A stretch of DNA of 8,147 bases from the NCBI GenBank assembly GCA_017621195.1, contig JAGATO010000089.1, positions 1 to 8,147 of the forward strand. Direction: 5' to 3'. The position numbers and the translations under genes are program-made. The notes beneath the pieces are model-generated. The model did not search any database and had not been told where the DNA came from. It saw only the letters and a program-made list of their open reading frames with translations. This stretch comes from Bacillota bacterium. Its GTDB lineage: Bacteria > Bacillota > Clostridia > Peptostreptococcales > Anaerovoracaceae. Shown piece by piece: positions 1 through 5,683 of the stretch (its first letter is position 1; every line of letters begins with the position of its first letter).

Positions 1-887
1 GTACCGCTGTTGGCGATGCTGTCCCACAGTTCCGGGAAGAAGCCCATCTGTCGCAGGATCGTCGTCCCGATCATAAACAGTACCGTTCCGATGCAGTTGA
101 AGACGATGTGAACCACGCCGGTGCGTTTGGCGTCCTTGGAACTGCCGATGGAGCAGACCATGGCGGTGGTGACGCAGGTTCCCAGATTAATACCCATGAT
201 CATGGGATAGACCAGGTTGAACCGGATGACTCCGGTGGCGGACAGGGCCTGCAAAATACCCACCATAGCGGACGAACTCTGGACGATGACCGTCAGAACC
301 AAACCGGTGAGGATCCCCAGAATCGGCATGTTGCTGAAATAACCGATGGTGTCGATGAAGGCCTGAGATTCAGCCAGCGGTTCCACCGCCGCCGTCATGG
401 ACAAAAGCCCGGTGAACAGAACGCCGAAGCCGGTACAGATCATACCCGTGTTCTTCGTGGCTTCCTTCTTAAGGAACATGATCAGGACGATGCCGGCAAT
501 CAGCGCCATGGGCGCCAGCGTGTCGGGCTTGAAGAAGGTCAGGATCGACCCGCCTCCATCGTCGATATCCATCAGTCGAATGATCTGCGCCGTCACCGTG
601 GTACCGATGTTGGCGCCGAGAACGATGCTGACCGCCTGACGCAGGTTCAGAATACCGGCGCCGATCAGACCTACGGTCAAGACGATGGTGGCCGTGGAAC
701 TCTGGATGATGGCCGTAACTATGGCGCCGGTGATGACTCCCATCACCGTGTTCTGAGTCAGCTTACCCAGGAAATTCTTCAGCGCATCTCCGGAACTCTG
801 CTTCAGACCGTCGCCCATGATCTCCATTCCGTAAAGGAACATGGCGAGACCACCCAGCATCTTGATTATAGTCAAAACAATATTCAT
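1..887 (-). CDS. Na+/phosphate cotransporter family protein (NptA-like), C-terminus cut by window edge
   Basis: Reading the minus strand from the ATG at 887-885 gives 295 codons that run off the left edge. The protein is a multi-pass membrane protein with the two inverted-repeat halves of the Na/Pi cotransporter family (PF02690). Repeat one has QSSTA at residues 62-66 followed by GANIGTTVTA at 91-100. Repeat two has QSSSA at 203-207 followed by GINLGTCVTTA at 232-242. In this family the QSS motifs form the substrate and Na+ binding core, so the expected role is sodium-coupled phosphate uptake across the cytoplasmic membrane. Bacterial homologues are usually about 550 residues with a PhoU-like C-terminal domain, which would lie outside the window. 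The start is the first Met before the first membrane segment. An AAGGAG at 907-902 lies 14 nt upstream, longer than usual, so translation may be modest or the exact start may be wrong. Family identity is clear; substrate is inferred from the family. Confidence 0.93.
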   Translation of the reverse strand, partial: MNIVLTIIKMLGGLAMFLYGMEIMGDGLKQSSGDALKNFLGKLTQNTVMGVITGAIVTAIIQSSTATIVLTVGLIGAGILNLRQAVSIVLGANIGTTVTAQIIRLMDIDDGGGSILTFFKPDTLAPMALIAGIVLIMFLKKEATKNTGMICTGFGVLFTGLLSMTAAVEPLAESQAFIDTIGYFSNMPILGILTGLVLTVIVQSSSAMVGILQALSATGVIRFNLVYPMIMGINLGTCVTTAMVCSIGSSKDAKRTGVVHIVFNCIGTVLFMIGTTILRQMGFFPELWDSIANSG

Positions 888-943
888 TCCGATCCGTTAT
901 ACTCCTTATTTATATCTACATCTACGCACAATCTTACTTGTCT

Positions 944-973
944 ATCATACAATGATTCCCCATAATTCTACAA
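944..973 (-). promoter_or_regulatory. Candidate sigma-A promoter of the Na/Pi cotransporter gene
   Basis: On the minus strand, TTGTAG (973-968) and TATGAT (949-944) are separated by 18 nt. The predicted transcript would start near 937 and have a leader of about 50 nt. The -10 matches the consensus in 5 of 6 positions and the -35 in 4 of 6, so this is a moderate promoter that may need an activator (see the repeats at 980-1018). Confidence 0.4.
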
Positions 974-979
974 GAAATT

Positions 980-1018
980 TTTACATATTTTCTTCATTTC
1001 TTTTACATTTTCTCTTAA
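980..1018. promoter_or_regulatory. Four 11-bp-spaced hexamers, Pho-box-like operator
   Basis: On the plus strand the hexamers TTTACA (980-985), TCTTCA (991-996), TTTACA (1002-1007) and TCTTAA (1013-1018) begin exactly 11 bp apart. In Bacillus, PhoP binds direct repeats of TT(A/T/C)ACA-type hexamers separated by 5 bp, the same 11-bp period. The array ends 7 bp upstream of the -35 of the phosphate transporter gene, a suitable place for an activator. What is seen is the repeat and its position. PhoP/PhoB control is inference, and T-rich sequence makes chance resemblance possible. Confidence 0.4.
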
Positions 1019-1132
1019 TTTTTTGGAAAAATCGTTATTCTATCCCTATTTTTTATCATAGTACCGATTTCTCCTCTAACCGATTTCGGATATCGGAAGA
1101 TACCCGACTATATTATGCGTATTTCGGATCGA

Positions 1133-1173
1133 AATCAAATACCCCGGTGAAAGCATTGACGCTTCCTCCGGGG
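1133..1173 (-). terminator. Probable intrinsic terminator of the DUF4392-LUD operon
   Basis: A hairpin pairs CCCCGG (1173-1168) with CCGGGG (1147-1142), continues through two mismatches, and adds four further pairs (1164-1161 with 1154-1151) around a 6-nt loop. On the minus strand it is followed by TATTTGATTT, an imperfect U-rich tract. It lies 15 nt after the stop of the LUD gene. The broken U tract makes it a moderate rather than strong terminator. Confidence 0.55.
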
Positions 1174-1188
1174 CGTTCCTTCCGTATT

Positions 1189-1788
1189 TTACAGGCCCAG
1201 ATCCTCGTCGATCAGCAGAACCTCCGCTTCCATGCCGGACATGGGCGCCATCAGCGTCACCATTCCGCGGCAGATCCGCCCCGGGCTCTTGCAGTCGTAG
1301 CAGCGATCTCCGTTGACGGCACAAGGCGTCTTGGCATTCATCTGCTGGGCCCGCCTGGGACCTGCCACATTTCTGGCCCGCCATACGGCATCCTCATACG
1401 TCTTGACGATCTTGTTCCGTCCGATGAGATAGTAGATCTTTCTATGGCCGAACAGCATGGAGGCAACGCGGTTGCCGCAGCCGTCGATGTTGACCATTTC
1501 CCCGGTCTCCGCCAGAGCATTGGCCGACGCCAGATAGATGTCTGTGGCCATGGCCTCCCGCCGGGCCTCGTCCGCCGGCTGCTGCATCCAGTGCCAGATC
1601 ACGGTATTGTGGGTTCCCAGCCGATCGTACAGTCCGGAGGCCTTCACCGTACCGGAACCGCCGATTCCCACGGTGGTCTGATCCACCGCGCTGTCCACGT
1701 AATCCGCAGCCTGTTCGAGAGTTTCGAATACCTTCACTTCATATCCCCGCTGTTTCAGGTTCTGTTCTACCGTTGTAAAATCAAACAT
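1189..1788 (-). CDS. LUD-domain protein (lactate-utilisation LutC/YkgG-like, DUF162)
   Basis: A 199-residue soluble protein. It has the LUD-domain hallmarks: GIGGSGT at 41-47, the ALAETGEMVNIDGCGNR stretch at 91-107, and a C-terminal cysteine cluster with Cys156, Cys163, Cys166 and Cys173, including the DCKSPGRIC segment (165-173). LUD proteins include LutB and LutC of the iron-sulfur lactate oxidation system, but many stand alone as here, with no LutA or LutB visible nearby. The cysteines could bind a metal or cluster; that is inference. The ATG at 1788-1786 is chosen because AGGTG lies at normal distance upstream; longer in-frame readings run back into the preceding gene's end. It follows the DUF4392 gene by 41 nt on the same strand with no terminator between them, so the two are very likely co-transcribed. 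The family call is firm; the reaction is unknown. Confidence 0.9.
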   Translation of the reverse strand: MFDFTTVEQNLKQRGYEVKVFETLEQAADYVDSAVDQTTVGIGGSGTVKASGLYDRLGTHNTVIWHWMQQPADEARREAMATDIYLASANALAETGEMVNIDGCGNRVASMLFGHRKIYYLIGRNKIVKTYEDAVWRARNVAGPRRAQQMNAKTPCAVNGDRCYDCKSPGRICRGMVTLMAPMSGMEAEVLLIDEDLGL

Positions 1789-1829
1789 AAGATTCACCTC
1801 TTTCTTTCTGGACTCAGTATACACCCATC

Positions 1830-2744
1830 CTACCGCAGACGCCAGTGAATCTTTTTGATTTCTCCGATGGTCAGACACCGCACCTGACGCAGAATATCCA
1901 GATAGGATTCCAGATCCATGTTGTCCACCGTCATTTCCCGGCGAGCTGTACAGCCGTCCACCGCTCCCGCTTCCACGATGGTCTTCAGCAGCTCTCGCTC
2001 CTCCTCGATGGTGGGCAGCAGCAGCTTGTCCTTTTTCACCGACAGCATGGCGGCGATCCCCCAGCCCCACCAGTTGGAAATGCCCGAGGCCAGGGTCCAG
2101 TCGGCTCCCTGATGGGCGCAGATCAGAGCTCCCCGGGGTACGTGGTTCACCACCTGCTTGTGGAACGTTCCCATACCCAGCTCGTTTCCTCCGTCGCCGA
2201 TGGCGATGGTATGAGCACCGTAGTGACGGGCTTCCTGAAAAAAGGGCTCCGTATCGGTCACCATATCATCGATGACCTTTCCCCGCATATTATAATAGTG
2301 GCCGTCGTCCGACATGCCGGGCCGTTCCAGGGAGATCACGTGGGTCGGCTGAAACCGGTCCACCCACTCGGCGGCCAGCGCCGCCGATTGCCGTCCGCTG
2401 ACGCAGAACACCTGGGCTTTGGGGACCCGCAGCGCCGTGGATGCCTGAAGCAGCGGATAGGACGGCTCGTCGGTAACGATCCGCACCTGACAGCCGCAGG
2501 TAACCAGAGCCGCCGCCAGATTGGTGGCTCCCGGCGGACCGTCGGTCTCTCCGCGAAAGCCGTCTTCGCAGCGCACCGGAAATCCCGTCAGGATCAGTAC
2601 GCGCTTCGCTTCGGCCAGATCCTCGGCCACGGCTTCCAGATCTACGTCGGGCAATTCCTCCAACAGACCTCGTCCCATATCGTGCTTCATGACCTTCAGC
2701 AGCTCCGCTTCAAACTCTCGATGCCATTTTACTTTTTGCGACAT
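1830..2744 (-). CDS. DUF4392 protein, D-glutamate cyclase-like (DGLUCY C-terminal domain)
   Basis: A 304-residue cytoplasmic protein of the DUF4392 / GLUCM-like family (PF14336). Visible motifs in order: TGFP (53-56), ETDGPPGA (66-73), ERPG (140-143), NMRG (152-155), IGDGGNELGMG (182-192) and the aromatic GISNWWGWG (221-229). The human relative DGLUCY (C14orf159) converts D-glutamate to 5-oxo-D-proline and carries this domain at its C-terminus behind a DUF1445 domain. The protein here is the stand-alone domain, at about the usual length for it. The ATG at 2744-2742 has a perfect AGGAGG (2758-2753) 8 nt upstream. It is the first gene of an operon with the LUD gene and lies behind a structured leader with an internal terminator (2776-2898), so its expression is probably conditional. 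Possible jobs are D-glutamate removal or 5-oxoproline metabolism. Family confidence is high; substrate in this organism is inferred. Confidence 0.9.
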   Translation of the reverse strand: MSQKVKWHREFEAELLKVMKHDMGRGLLEELPDVDLEAVAEDLAEAKRVLILTGFPVRCEDGFRGETDGPPGATNLAAALVTCGCQVRIVTDEPSYPLLQASTALRVPKAQVFCVSGRQSAALAAEWVDRFQPTHVISLERPGMSDDGHYYNMRGKVIDDMVTDTEPFFQEARHYGAHTIAIGDGGNELGMGTFHKQVVNHVPRGALICAHQGADWTLASGISNWWGWGIAAMLSVKKDKLLLPTIEEERELLKTIVEAGAVDGCTARREMTVDNMDLESYLDILRQVRCLTIGEIKKIHWRLR

Positions 2745-2898
2745 GGAATGTTCCTCCTAAATGCAAAATGCAAACAAAAAAGACCCACTGCTCCCTATGG
2801 TTCAGGATTCGTGGGTCTTGTCTATCGTGTGATGTTCCGGGCAGGAACGGGATAAACAAAAGAATCGTTTTTTCGGATTTTTTCGCAAAATTTTTACA
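2745..2898 (-). promoter_or_regulatory. Structured 5' leader, candidate riboswitch/attenuator of unknown class
   Basis: The predicted transcript starts near 2898 and reaches the ATG at 2744 after about 150 nt. It folds into an outer stem GTTTATC (2857-2851) with GATAGAC (2826-2820), one G-U pair. This encloses an asymmetric internal loop (CC against ATCACAC) and an inner stem GTTCC (2848-2844) with GGAAC (2838-2834), closed by the loop TGCCC. The terminator stem begins at the very next base (2819). The TGCCC loop can pair with GCA and GG in the terminator loop (2789-2794) with one bulged A, a possible kissing interaction. I recognise no T-box, glutamine, SAM, preQ1, guanidine or ZTP signature. 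The structures are seen; ligand sensing is inference. Confidence 0.5.
2776..2819 (-). terminator. Intrinsic terminator inside the 5' leader (attenuator)
   Basis: On the minus strand AAGACCCAC (2819-2811) pairs perfectly with GTGGGTCTT (2788-2780) around a 22-nt loop, and transcription then runs into six T residues (2781-2776). This is a strong intrinsic terminator, but it lies between the operon promoter and the DUF4392 start codon at 2744 rather than after a gene. The gene on the right is divergent, so no upstream transcript needs ending here. The natural reading is regulated premature termination. Confidence 0.8.
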
Positions 2899-2904
2899 CA
2901 CATC

Positions 2905-2933
2905 ATTCTACTCTCGCCTTTTCCCAAAGTCAA
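2905..2933 (-). promoter_or_regulatory. Strong sigma-A promoter of the DUF4392-LUD operon
   Basis: TTGACT (2933-2928) and TAGAAT (2910-2905) on the minus strand are separated by the ideal 17 nt. Each hexamer matches its consensus in 5 of 6 positions. A short perfect inverted repeat, TAAAAT-T-ATTTTA (2942-2954), lies just upstream of the -35 and could be an AT-rich UP element or an operator. Confidence 0.8.
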
Positions 2934-2969
2934 GAATATGATAAAATTATTTTAATGCAAATCGACAGA

Positions 2970-2998
2970 TTGCCACGTATTTTACCACGATTTTTATT
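2970..2998 (+). promoter_or_regulatory. Weak candidate promoter for the DUF3870-antiporter operon
   Basis: TTGCCA (2970-2975) is followed after 17 nt by TTTATT (2993-2998). Transcription would start near 3005, only about 15 nt before the ATG and just ahead of the ribosome binding site, which is unusually short. A second AT-rich option around TATGAT (2937-2942) lacks a convincing -35. Confidence 0.25.
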
Positions 2999-3019
2999 CC
3001 TGACAGAAAGGATTTCACC

Positions 3020-3355
3020 ATGAGATATCCTCAACATACGATTTTAGTCATCGGCCAGGCCAAGCCCAGCCGGGAAGACGCCATCTACAACACTCACGGC
3101 GAGTTTTATATCAGCCTGGTTCTGGAGCCGGAAACCGGCCGGATCTTAGATGCGGAATGCAACACCATTTTAGACGTAACTCGAAACTTCGTAGCGGATC
3201 TGTTCATCGGAAAGAGCCTGAAGGACGACCTTCCCCTTCTGGAGCAGGAGATCCGCAGCCGCTATTTCGCCCTGACGCAGCGACCTCTGATCGCCTGCGC
3301 CAAGGACGCCTACAATCGCTACATGAAAGCGATGGAACAGTGCTCAAAAAAATAA
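3020..3355 (+). CDS. DUF3870 domain-containing protein
   Basis: A 111-residue soluble protein matching DUF3870 (PF12986), a small family of unknown function frequent in Clostridia. Features typical of the family are the N-terminal strand ending in IGQAK (11-15), ETGRILDAEC (38-47), DVTRNFVADLFIGKSL (52-67), IRSRYF (78-83) and the C-terminal AKDAYNRYMKA region (94-104). No signal peptide or membrane segment is visible. The ATG is preceded by AAAGGA (3007-3012) at a normal 7-nt spacing. It is the first gene of a two-gene operon; the cation/proton antiporter begins 18 nt after its stop, which suggests a linked role, but no function can be assigned from the sequence. Family confidence is high; role unknown. 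Confidence 0.88.
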   Translation: MRYPQHTILVIGQAKPSREDAIYNTHGEFYISLVLEPETGRILDAECNTILDVTRNFVADLFIGKSLKDDLPLLEQEIRSRYFALTQRPLIACAKDAYNRYMKAMEQCSKK

Positions 3356-3373
3356 AAAAGGAGGTATGCCCCC

Positions 3374-4987
3374 TTGTCATGGATGCTTCTCATCGTTGCA
3401 GTGGTCATCATCGCCTGTATCCTCTGCAACCAGTTTACCAACCGCTTCGGAATCCCCACCCTGCTGGCCTTCATCGTTCTGGGTATGCTGTTCGGTTCCG
3501 ATGGTCTTCTCAAAATACCGTTTGACAATTACGCCTTTGCGGAAACCATCTGCTCCGCCGCCCTGATCCTGATCATGTTCTACGGCGGTTTCGGCACCAA
3601 CTGGAACCAGGCCAGACCCACAGCCGTTCCCGCCGTTCTGATGTCCACCCTGGGCGTGGTTCTGACCGCCGTTCTCACCGGCGTTTTTTGTTATTTCGTC
3701 CTGGGCTTCCCCCTGTGGGAAGGACTGCTGGTGGGTTCCCTACTGGGTTCCACCGACGCCGCTTCGGTCTTTTCGATCCTGCGTTCCAAACAGCTGAACC
3801 TGAAGTACAACACGGCGTCCCTTTTGGAAGTGGAGAGCGGTTCCAACGACCCCTTCGCCTACATGATGACAATGATTACGCTGACGGTGCTGCAGAGCGG
3901 CAGAGCCACCGGACCCGAACTTGCCGTCATGATCGTCAGGCAGCTGGCCTTCGGCCTTCTGTTCGGCGCGGTCATCGGTCTGGCCGCCTCCAAATTCATC
4001 AACCGATTTCAGTTTCACACGAGGGGATTCGACTCGGCCTTTGTCCTGGCCACCGCCGTCCTGTCCTACGCCGCTCCGTCGGTGCTTTCGGGCAACGGCT
4101 ATCTCAGCGCCTATCTGGCCGGCCTGATTCTGGGAAACCGTCCCCTGCCCAACAAGCGTTCCATGGTGAACTTCATCGACGGCATCACCGGTCTGATGCA
4201 GATGCTGATCTTCTTCCTGCTGGGACTGCTCAGTTTTCCCTCCGCGCTTCCGGCCATCATCCCCACGGCGCTGCTGATCTTCCTGTTCCTGACCTTCGCG
4301 GCGCGGCCCGTGGCGACGACACTGCTTTTGACGCCGCTGCGCAAGCCTCTGAACCAGCAGCTCCTGATCTCCTGGGCTGGTCTTCGCGGCGCCGCTTCCA
4401 TCGTTTTTGCCATCATGGTATCCACCTCGGGCACGGCGTTCCAAAACGATCTGTTTCACATCGTCTTCACCGTGGTTCTGCTGTCCATCTCGCTGCAGGG
4501 TTCCTTCTTGGCTCCCGTGTCCAGAAAGCTGAGGATGATCGATAACGACGAAAACGTCATGCGTACCTTCAACGATTACGCCGACGAATCGGCCATCAAC
4601 TTCGTCCGCATGACCATCACCGCCGACCACGACTGGGCCTGGAAACCGCTGTCCCAGCTGTCCATCGGCCCCGACCTTCTGATCGCCATGGTACTTCGCG
4701 GCGGAAATACGCTGGTCCCCCACGGAAATACAGTGCTCCAACCCGACGATGTGGTGATCCTGGGAGCCGCTTCCTTCTGCGACGATTCTCACATCAGCCT
4801 GTGGGAAACCACCATCGACCAAAAACATCCCTGGAAGGACAGGGAACTGCGGAATCTGACGCTGGACCGCGGCCAGCTGATCGTTCTGATTCGCCGCGGA
4901 CCCGGAGAAACCATCATCCCCAACGGAAAGACCACGATCCGCGAAGGAGATGTGCTGGTCATCAATCGCGATACTACGTTGATGTAA
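3374..4987 (+). CDS. CPA1-type K+(Na+)/H+ antiporter with tandem RCK_C domains (NhaP2-like)
   Basis: A 537-residue inner-membrane antiporter. Residues about 3-385 form the Na+/H+ exchanger domain (PF00999) with roughly 12-13 hydrophobic segments. Conserved motifs include GSTDAAS (125-131), the ESGSNDP segment (154-160) that carries the transport Asn-Asp pair at 158-159, and SWAGLRGAAS (333-342). The cytoplasmic tail contains two RCK_C (TrkA-C)-like modules, about 410-468 and 485-534, each ending in a G/P-D-D/V-V-I pattern. Such domains usually bind a nucleotide or ion regulator that gates transport. The likely role is electroneutral or electrogenic K+ or Na+ exchange for protons in pH and ion homeostasis. 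A TTG start at 3374 is preferred because AGGAGG (3359-3364) is 9 nt away; the in-frame ATG at 3383 would be 18 nt away. Ion specificity cannot be read from the sequence. Confidence 0.9.
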   Translation: MSWMLLIVAVVIIACILCNQFTNRFGIPTLLAFIVLGMLFGSDGLLKIPFDNYAFAETICSAALILIMFYGGFGTNWNQARPTAVPAVLMSTLGVVLTAVLTGVFCYFVLGFPLWEGLLVGSLLGSTDAASVFSILRSKQLNLKYNTASLLEVESGSNDPFAYMMTMITLTVLQSGRATGPELAVMIVRQLAFGLLFGAVIGLAASKFINRFQFHTRGFDSAFVLATAVLSYAAPSVLSGNGYLSAYLAGLILGNRPLPNKRSMVNFIDGITGLMQMLIFFLLGLLSFPSALPAIIPTALLIFLFLTFAARPVATTLLLTPLRKPLNQQLLISWAGLRGAASIVFAIMVSTSGTAFQNDLFHIVFTVVLLSISLQGSFLAPVSRKLRMIDNDENVMRTFNDYADESAINFVRMTITADHDWAWKPLSQLSIGPDLLIAMVLRGGNTLVPHGNTVLQPDDVVILGAASFCDDSHISLWETTIDQKHPWKDRELRNLTLDRGQLIVLIRRGPGETIIPNGKTTIREGDVLVINRDTTLM

Positions 4988-5069
4988 TCCCATCAAACCC
5001 GCCATCGATCCTTCCCGGCAGCAGGTTTTTCATTTTATTTGTCCTATGCGCATTTTCCCGTTTCTATGT

Positions 5070-5096
5070 CACCTTTTTTCCGTCCTTTCATATGTT
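5070..5096 (+). promoter_or_regulatory. Candidate mother-cell (sigma-K-like) promoter of cotJABC
   Basis: CACC (5070-5073) is followed after 15 nt by CATATGTT (5089-5096), which resembles the sigma-K pattern AC...CATAnnnTA with the last position different. It would start transcription near 5104, about 26 nt before the cotJA start. B. subtilis cotJ is sigma-E controlled, but I find no good sigma-E -35 (GAATATT-like) here. The gap 4988-5129 shows no clear terminator for the antiporter operon. Confidence 0.3.
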
Positions 5097-5129
5097 GTAA
5101 GTAAAATCTTAAGAAAGGAAGGGATACCC

Positions 5130-5423
5130 TTGAATATATCCGACACTTTGCGCGCTATGCACGGCGTTCCGCCCATTTCCGCGGACGACGGCGCTGATTC
5201 TTGCTCCGGGCCTCAGCCGGAAGCGATTTCTGCCATCCGCCCGGAATCGCCGGTGCAATCCCAGGTTTCTGGCTCCATGATGCTGGACCAACTGCCGCTG
5301 GCCATGGCTTACGTCCCCATGCAGATGTGGGGTGAAACCTACGAGGGCTTGAAGGCTCTGGACGTGGGAACGATTTTCCCCGATCTGAACCTGCCGTTTT
5401 GCGGAAGGAGGCTGAGCGAGTGA
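5130..5423 (+). CDS. cotJA: Spore coat-associated protein CotJA
   Basis: A 97-residue protein whose C-terminal half is the CotJA family (PF11007): LPLAMAYVPMQMW (55-67) and GTIFPDLNLPFCGRR (80-94). CotJA is needed in Bacillus for deposition of CotJC in the inner coat of the spore. The N-terminal ~50 residues are low in hydrophobicity, rich in Ser, Pro and Ala, and look disordered; many homologues are shorter, so this tail is an extension. The TTG start at 5130 is chosen because AAAGGAAGGG (5114-5123) is 6 nt upstream. An in-frame ATG at 5046 would add 28 hydrophobic residues lacking a ribosome binding site and is unlikely. The stop codon overlaps the cotJB start by one base (TGATG), so the two are translationally coupled. 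Confidence 0.9.
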   Translation: MNISDTLRAMHGVPPISADDGADSCSGPQPEAISAIRPESPVQSQVSGSMMLDQLPLAMAYVPMQMWGETYEGLKALDVGTIFPDLNLPFCGRRLSE

Positions 5424-5680
5424 TGGCTATGACTGAACAGCAGAACATGATGCGCCGCCTGCAGGTCCAGAGCTTCGTCCTGACCGACGTGCAGCTGTAT
5501 CTGGACACTCATCCCGACGATCCGAAAGCGCTGGAATGTTATCGCAAGTATCGCCACCTGCGGGAACAGACCATGGCCGATTACGTAAATCGCTTCGGCC
5601 CCATCAACAGTATGCAGGTAGAATCCGACAGCAGATGGACCTGGGTGGATACGCCCTGGCCGTGGGAAGGGACGGTGTAG
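5423..5680 (+). CDS. cotJB: Spore coat protein CotJB
   Basis: An 85-residue protein of the CotJB family. Recognisable parts are the helical QSFVLTDVQLYLDTHPDDPKA stretch (residues 16-36), the FGP (58-60) and the tryptophan-rich end WTWVDTPWPWEG (72-83). It acts with CotJA and CotJC in assembly of the spore coat; its biochemical activity is unknown. The ATG at 5423 overlaps the cotJA stop and has AGGAGG (5406-5411) 11 nt upstream; the second ATG at 5429 is 17 nt away and less likely. CotJC follows after 3 nt. Confidence 0.93.
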   Translation: MAMTEQQNMMRRLQVQSFVLTDVQLYLDTHPDDPKALECYRKYRHLREQTMADYVNRFGPINSMQVESDSRWTWVDTPWPWEGTV

Positions 5681-5683
5681 CTC

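Larger units (their letters stand above)
888..1188. other. AT-rich intergenic region between the Na/Pi transporter and the LUD gene
   Basis: This 301-nt gap has no convincing gene. It holds the terminator of the LUD operon at its right end, the Pho-like repeats and candidate promoter of the transporter at its left end, and between them short inverted repeats built on TTTCGGAT (around 1079-1135) whose role I cannot assign. A 14-codon ORF at 1059-1015 was considered and not accepted. Confidence 0.7.

Noticed and set aside
108..965. A 285-codon plus-strand ORF, His/Asp/Gly-rich
   Set aside because: It is the antisense shadow of the Na/Pi cotransporter gene, whose protein shows conserved family motifs; the plus-strand product has low-complexity composition and no start signals.
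1015..1059. A 14-codon minus-strand ORF behind a GAGGAG in the Na/Pi transporter upstream region, a possible leader peptide
   Set aside because: No promoter is visible upstream of it, the spacing from GAGGAG is 11 nt, it lies over the Pho-like repeats, and the candidate transporter promoter is downstream of it. It is most simply chance in AT-rich DNA.
1845..2855. A 336-codon plus-strand ORF opposite the DUF4392 gene
   Set aside because: Antisense shadow of DUF4392, no ribosome binding site, His/Gly/Arg-rich low-complexity product.
2745..2898. T-box or known riboswitch in the DUF4392 leader
   Set aside because: No T-box sequence (AGGGUGGNACCGCG) or signature of the riboswitch classes I know could be found; only the generic attenuator architecture is reported.
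2710..2901. A 63-codon minus-strand ORF covering the leader of the DUF4392 operon
   Set aside because: Its ATG lies slightly upstream of the predicted transcription start, it has no ribosome binding site, and it runs across the hairpins and into the DUF4392 coding start in another frame.
3740..5005. A 421-codon minus-strand ORF rich in Gln, Gly and Asp
   Set aside because: It is the antisense shadow of the antiporter; its composition is typical of reverse-complemented membrane protein codons and it matches no family.
4988..5060. A possible terminator after the antiporter gene (CCT...AGG followed by TTTTTC)
   Set aside because: The stem would be only about 3 bp with a 10-nt loop, too weak to call despite the T-rich tract.
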